From Methylobacterium sp. J-090 (GTDB taxonomy: Bacteria > Pseudomonadota > Alphaproteobacteria > Rhizobiales > Beijerinckiaceae): 64,000 nt of DNA. Within the stretch, counting starts at the first letter, position 1; every line of letters begins with the position of its first letter. The stretch is from positions 1-64,000 of the forward strand of contig NZ_JAKSXV010000070.1 in NCBI RefSeq assembly GCF_022829345.1. Direction: 5' to 3'. The notes beneath the pieces were generated by a model, which searched no databases, was not told where the DNA came from, and saw nothing but the letters and a program-made list of their open reading frames with translations. The position numbers and the translations under genes are program-made. This document shows, in pieces, positions 60,593 to 64,000 of the stretch.

Positions 60593-62812
60593 TCAGGCCG
60601 CGTCGGGCAGGTCGTCGAGGAGCTTGTCGAGGGTGATGGGATAGTTGCGCACGCGGATGCCGGTGGCGTTGTAGACTGCGTTCGCCACCGCCGCGCCGAC
60701 GCCGCAGATGCCGAGCTCGCCCACCCCCTTGGCCTTCATCGGCGAGGACATCGGGTCGACCTCGTCGAGGAAGATCACCTCCTGGTGCGGGATGTCGGCG
60801 TGGACCGGTACCTCGTAGCCGGCCAGATCGTGGTTGGCGAAGAAGCCGCGCCGGGTGTCGACCGCGAGTTCCTCCATCAGCGCCGCGCCGGTGCCCATGG
60901 TCATCCCGCCGATGACCTGGCTGCGGGCCGATTTCGGATTGAGGATGCGGCCCGCCGCGCACACCGCCAGCATCCGCCGGACCCGGATCTCGGCCGTGTC
61001 GGCATCGACGCCGACCTCGACGAAGTGGGCGCCGAAAGTCGATTGCTGCTGCTTCTTCGACAGGTCGCCGAACTCGATGCTGTCCTCGGCGGTCAGCGCA
61101 CCCCCCGCCGCGGCCTCGCCGAGCGGCACGGCGCGGTTGCCGGCACGCACCTGCCCGTCCGCGAACTCCGCATCCGCCGAGTTGATGCCGAGGCGCTGGG
61201 CCACCGCCTCGCGCAGCTTCACGCAGGCGGCGTAGACACCGGCCGTCGACGAGTTGGCGCCGAACTGGCCGCCCGAGCCCGAGGAGACCGGGAAGGCTGA
61301 GTCGCCGAGGCGCACCACCACCTTGTCCAGCGGCACGCCCATCATCTCGGCGGCCGTCTGGGCGATGATGGTGTAGCTGCCCGTGCCGATGTCGGTCATG
61401 TCGGTCTCGACCGTCACCGTGCCGGTGCCGTCCAGGCGCACCCGCGCGCCGGACTTCAGTACCATGTTGTTGCGGAAGGCCGCGGCCATCCCCATCCCGA
61501 CGAGCCACTGCCCGTCGCGGACCCGGCCGGGCTTCGCATTGCGCTTGGCCCAGCCGAACCTCTCCGCACCGAGCGTGAGACAGCCGACGAGGTCGCGGTG
61601 CGAGAAGGGACGCTCCGGCGCCTGCGGATCGACCTGGGTGTCGTTGCGGATGCGGAACGCGACGGGGTCGAGCCCGAGCTTCTCCGCCATCTCGTCCATG
61701 GCGACCTCCAGCACCATCAGGCCGGGCGCCTCGCCGGGGGCCCGCATGGCGTTGCCCTCGGGCAGGTCGAGATGGGCGAGCTTCATCGCGGTAAGGCGGT
61801 TGGCGCCGGCATAGAGCAGCTTGGTCTGGTTCACCGCCGTCTCGGGGTCGCCGTCGGGCAGGTTGCCCGAGGTGCTCTCGTGGGCAATGGCCGTGATGGT
61901 GCCGTCCTTCGTCGCGCCGATGCGCACGCGCTGGATCGTGGCGGGCCGATGGGTGGTGTTGTTCATGATGAGGGGGCGCGTCAGCGCCACCTTGACCGGG
62001 CGCCCCGCCGCCTTCGCGGCGAGGGCGGCGAGGACCGCGTCGGCCCGCACGAACAGCTTGCCGCCGAATCCGCCGCCCACGTAGGGGGAATCGAGCCGGA
62101 CGTTCTCCTTGGGGATACCGAGGATCTTGGCGAGGCTGCCATGGCCCCAGGCGATCATCTGGTTCGAGGTCCAGAGCGTGACCTTGTCGCCGTCCCAGGC
62201 CGCGATGGTCGCGTGCGGCTCCATCATCGCGTGGCTCTCGTCGGCGGTGGTGTAGGTCTCGTCGAACGTGAGCGGGGCCTGCGCGAAGGCCCCCTCGAAA
62301 TCGCCGACCCGCTCCTCGCCGTTGCCGCCGCTGCCCTCGCCGCTGTCGCCCGGAACCGGCTTGGCACCCTTCGCCTCGGCGGCGAGGTCGAACTTGCCCG
62401 CCGCGGGAGCGTAGTCGACCGTCACCAGGAAGGCGGCCGCCCGGGCCTGCTCGAAGGTCTCGGCCACCACGACCGCGATGGCCTGGTGGTAGTGCTGGAT
62501 CTCGTCGCCGCCGAAGAGGTAGGCGGCGTTCATCATGCCGCGCTCCATCCGGGGCGTCTCGAGCGTCGTGACGATGGCTAGGACCCCGGGCGCCTGCCGC
62601 GCCGCGGCGGTGTCCATGCGGCGCACGCGGCCCTTGGCGATGCCGGCGCCGAGCACGTAGCCGTAGGCCTGGTTCGCGACGACGTCGTGGCGCTCGTAGG
62701 CGTAGGGCGCGGTGCCGGTGGTCTTGTACTTGCCGTCGATCCGGTCGGTCGGCTTGCCCACGACCTTGAGCTGGTCGATGGGGTTCCGGCCCGCGGGGGT
62801 GTCGAACTTCAT
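60593..62812 (-). CDS. paoC: aldehyde oxidoreductase molybdopterin subunit (PaoC-like, xanthine dehydrogenase family)
   Basis: The 739-aa protein has the a/b-hammerhead domain (VVGKPTDRIDGKYKTTGTAPYAYE) and Mo-cofactor-binding segments (YVGGGFGGKLF, APGEAPGLMVLE, GSGGQFGANSSTAG). The catalytic glutamate is in KGVGELGICGVGAAVANAVYN. Length and partner genes fit E. coli PaoABC, a periplasmic aldehyde oxidase. The maturation factor PaoD/XdhC is not in the window. Reaction: aldehyde + H2O to carboxylic acid. Confidence 0.93.
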   Translation of the reverse strand: MKFDTPAGRNPIDQLKVVGKPTDRIDGKYKTTGTAPYAYERHDVVANQAYGYVLGAGIAKGRVRRMDTAAARQAPGVLAIVTTLETPRMERGMMNAAYLFGGDEIQHYHQAIAVVVAETFEQARAAAFLVTVDYAPAAGKFDLAAEAKGAKPVPGDSGEGSGGNGEERVGDFEGAFAQAPLTFDETYTTADESHAMMEPHATIAAWDGDKVTLWTSNQMIAWGHGSLAKILGIPKENVRLDSPYVGGGFGGKLFVRADAVLAALAAKAAGRPVKVALTRPLIMNNTTHRPATIQRVRIGATKDGTITAIAHESTSGNLPDGDPETAVNQTKLLYAGANRLTAMKLAHLDLPEGNAMRAPGEAPGLMVLEVAMDEMAEKLGLDPVAFRIRNDTQVDPQAPERPFSHRDLVGCLTLGAERFGWAKRNAKPGRVRDGQWLVGMGMAAAFRNNMVLKSGARVRLDGTGTVTVETDMTDIGTGSYTIIAQTAAEMMGVPLDKVVVRLGDSAFPVSSGSGGQFGANSSTAGVYAACVKLREAVAQRLGINSADAEFADGQVRAGNRAVPLGEAAAGGALTAEDSIEFGDLSKKQQQSTFGAHFVEVGVDADTAEIRVRRMLAVCAAGRILNPKSARSQVIGGMTMGTGAALMEELAVDTRRGFFANHDLAGYEVPVHADIPHQEVIFLDEVDPMSSPMKAKGVGELGICGVGAAVANAVYNATGIRVRNYPITLDKLLDDLPDAA

Positions 62813-62815
62813 GGC

Positions 62816-63766
62816 TCAGGCCCTCGCTTGGTTGAGCGCCGCCGTGAGCGTGCGCTCGGCGAGCTTTAGCTTGTAGGCGTTCGCGGGAGTGGGCTCGGCC
62901 CCGGCGAAGACCGTGTCGGTCACCGCCTTGGCGCCCTTCGGCAGGTCGGCCTCGGCCGCCTCGACGCGCCAGGGACGCGGCGCCACACCGCCGAAGGCGA
63001 CGTGCCCGGACCCGTCCTTGCCGAGGATGGCGGCCACCGAGACCAGCGCGTAGGCGTAGGAGGCCCGGTCGCGGACCTTGCGGTAGATGTGCGTGCCGGC
63101 CACGGGCTTAGGCAGCGTCACCGCCGTGATCAGCTCGCCCGGCTTCAGGGTCGTGTCGATCTCCGGCCGGTCGCCGGGCAGGCGGTGGAACTCGGCCATC
63201 GGGATCTTCCGCTCCGTCCCCTTCGCGTCGACGGTCTCGACGGTGGCGTCGAGCACCCGCATGGCCACCGCCATGTCACCGGGGTAGGTGGCGATGCAGG
63301 CCTGGCTCGCCCCGATCACGGCGAGTTGCCGGCTGACGCCGTCGAGGGCCGAGCAGCCCGACCCGGGCTGGCGCTTGTTGCAGGCCTGGGCGGTGTCGAA
63401 GAAATACGGGCAGCGGGTCCGCTGCAGCAGGTTGCCGGCGGTGGTCGCCTTGTTGCGGAGCTGCCCCGAGGCGCCGGCGAGCAGCGCCCGGCTGAGCACC
63501 GCGTAATCCTTGCGGATCCGCGCATCGGCGGCGAGATCGGTGTTGCGCACCAGGGCGCCGACGCGCAGGCCGCCGTCTTCCGTCGGCTCGATGGTGTCGA
63601 GGCCGAGGCCGTTCACGTCGACGAGGTGGGCCGGCGTCTCGATCTGCAGCTTCATCAGGTCGAGGAGGTTGGTGCCGCCGGCGATGAACTTGGCGTTCGG
63701 CGTGGCGACGACGGAAGCGGCCGCCGCGGCGGGCGAGCTCGGGCGCTCGTAGGTGAAGGATTTCAT
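62816..63766 (-). CDS. paoB: aldehyde oxidoreductase FAD/[4Fe-4S] subunit (PaoB-like)
   Basis: The 316-aa protein has the FAD motifs [14 protein letters not shown] and [17 protein letters not shown]. The cysteines in [19 protein letters not shown] are the extra [4Fe-4S] ligands that distinguish PaoB from ordinary CoxM-type subunits. It is 3 bp upstream of paoC and overlaps paoA by 4 bp (ATGA), forming a paoABC operon on the minus strand. Confidence 0.93.
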   Translation of the reverse strand: MKSFTYERPSSPAAAAASVVATPNAKFIAGGTNLLDLMKLQIETPAHLVDVNGLGLDTIEPTEDGGLRVGALVRNTDLAADARIRKDYAVLSRALLAGASGQLRNKATTAGNLLQRTRCPYFFDTAQACNKRQPGSGCSALDGVSRQLAVIGASQACIATYPGDMAVAMRVLDATVETVDAKGTERKIPMAEFHRLPGDRPEIDTTLKPGELITAVTLPKPVAGTHIYRKVRDRASYAYALVSVAAILGKDGSGHVAFGGVAPRPWRVEAAEADLPKGAKAVTDTVFAGAEPTPANAYKLKLAERTLTAALNQARA

Positions 63767-64000
63767 GCCTGTTTCCCCGCGACCTCGGTCATCGCCTCGA
63801 CGATGTTGGAATAGGCGCCGCAACGGCAGATGTTGCCGCTCATGCGCTCGCGGATCTCGGAAGGCGTCGCCTCCATCGGACCGTCGAGGTCCGCCGTGAC
63901 GTGGCTCGGGATTCCGGCCTTGATCTCGGCCAGCACCGCGACGCCCGAGCAGATCTGACCCGGCGTGCAGTAGCCGCACTGATAGCCGTCATGCTTGATG
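63763..64000 (-). CDS. paoA: aldehyde oxidoreductase [2Fe-2S] subunit (PaoA-like), C-terminal part
   Basis: The frame enters from the right edge at [19 protein letters not shown] and continues to [20 protein letters not shown], stopping at TGA 63765-63763. The CGYC and CRC motifs bind the second (helical-domain) [2Fe-2S] cluster of CoxS-type subunits. The N-terminal plant-ferredoxin-like domain and any Tat leader lie outside the window. Its stop overlaps the paoB start. Confidence 0.93.
   Translation of the reverse strand, partial: IKHDGYQCGYCTPGQICSGVAVLAEIKAGIPSHVTADLDGPMEATPSEIRERMSGNICRCGAYSNIVEAMTEVAGKQA

Overview
The window is high-GC, gene-dense alphaproteobacterial chromosome. A MucR-type regulator, two HWE/HisKA_2 histidine kinases, an NAD-dependent formate dehydrogenase, a PaoABC-like aldehyde oxidoreductase and candidate EcfG-type stress promoters (GGAAC-N16/17-NGTT) point to a Methylobacterium/Methylorubrum-like member of the Hyphomicrobiales. 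That placement is inference; no 16S sequence is present.

Layout. 1-194: 5S rRNA and terminator, the tail of an rrn operon. 436-8667: a polyprenyl-phosphate sugar locus with a GT-C-like membrane protein, a HAD-UbiA fusion, GtrA, a DprE1-like oxidase, a DprE2-like reductase and a Tat-exported GH10 enzyme. Many of its junctions overlap. It faces an O-antigen polymerase/ligase-like membrane protein. Together these look like a D-arabinofuranose donor and glycan-assembly pathway. 8778-29444: mostly housekeeping and regulatory genes (LysE exporter, a Met/Arg/His-only secreted mini-protein, PhoH, UvrD, AsmA-like, oligopeptidase B, MucR, SufE, a degenerate PAS kinase, a 2-hydroxyacid dehydrogenase, an SH3 protein, an MCP, a GntR regulator). 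29630-32639: a TRAP transporter operon divergent from the GntR gene with an inverted repeat between them. 32825-34074: an AT-richer island carrying a Fic enzyme. 34147-43000: enoyl-CoA hydratase, PPK2, CorA-like transporter, PLP amino-acid decarboxylase coupled to a GNAT, metallophosphoesterase and small genes.

43023-50595: ABC exporter, a LOV blue-light histidine kinase coupled to a single-domain response regulator (LovK/LovR-like), a divergent patatin lipoprotein with an EcfG-like promoter, an ABC-F ATPase and two mini-proteins. 50779-56024: a formate module (OFA-family transporter, a cyanase C-terminal fragment, NAD-formate dehydrogenase, LysR, ModE-like regulator). 56207-58736: a stress cluster of CsbD-like proteins, including a 53-aa member that is easily missed. 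58845-60302: a PAS-LuxR regulator with an EcfG-like promoter. 60593-64000: PaoC, PaoB and the C-terminal part of PaoA, running off the right edge.

No CRISPR array, tRNA, transposase or prophage was seen. Intergenic regions hold REP-like palindromes (three copies of one 21-bp hairpin), a tandem-palindrome block and short tandem repeats.
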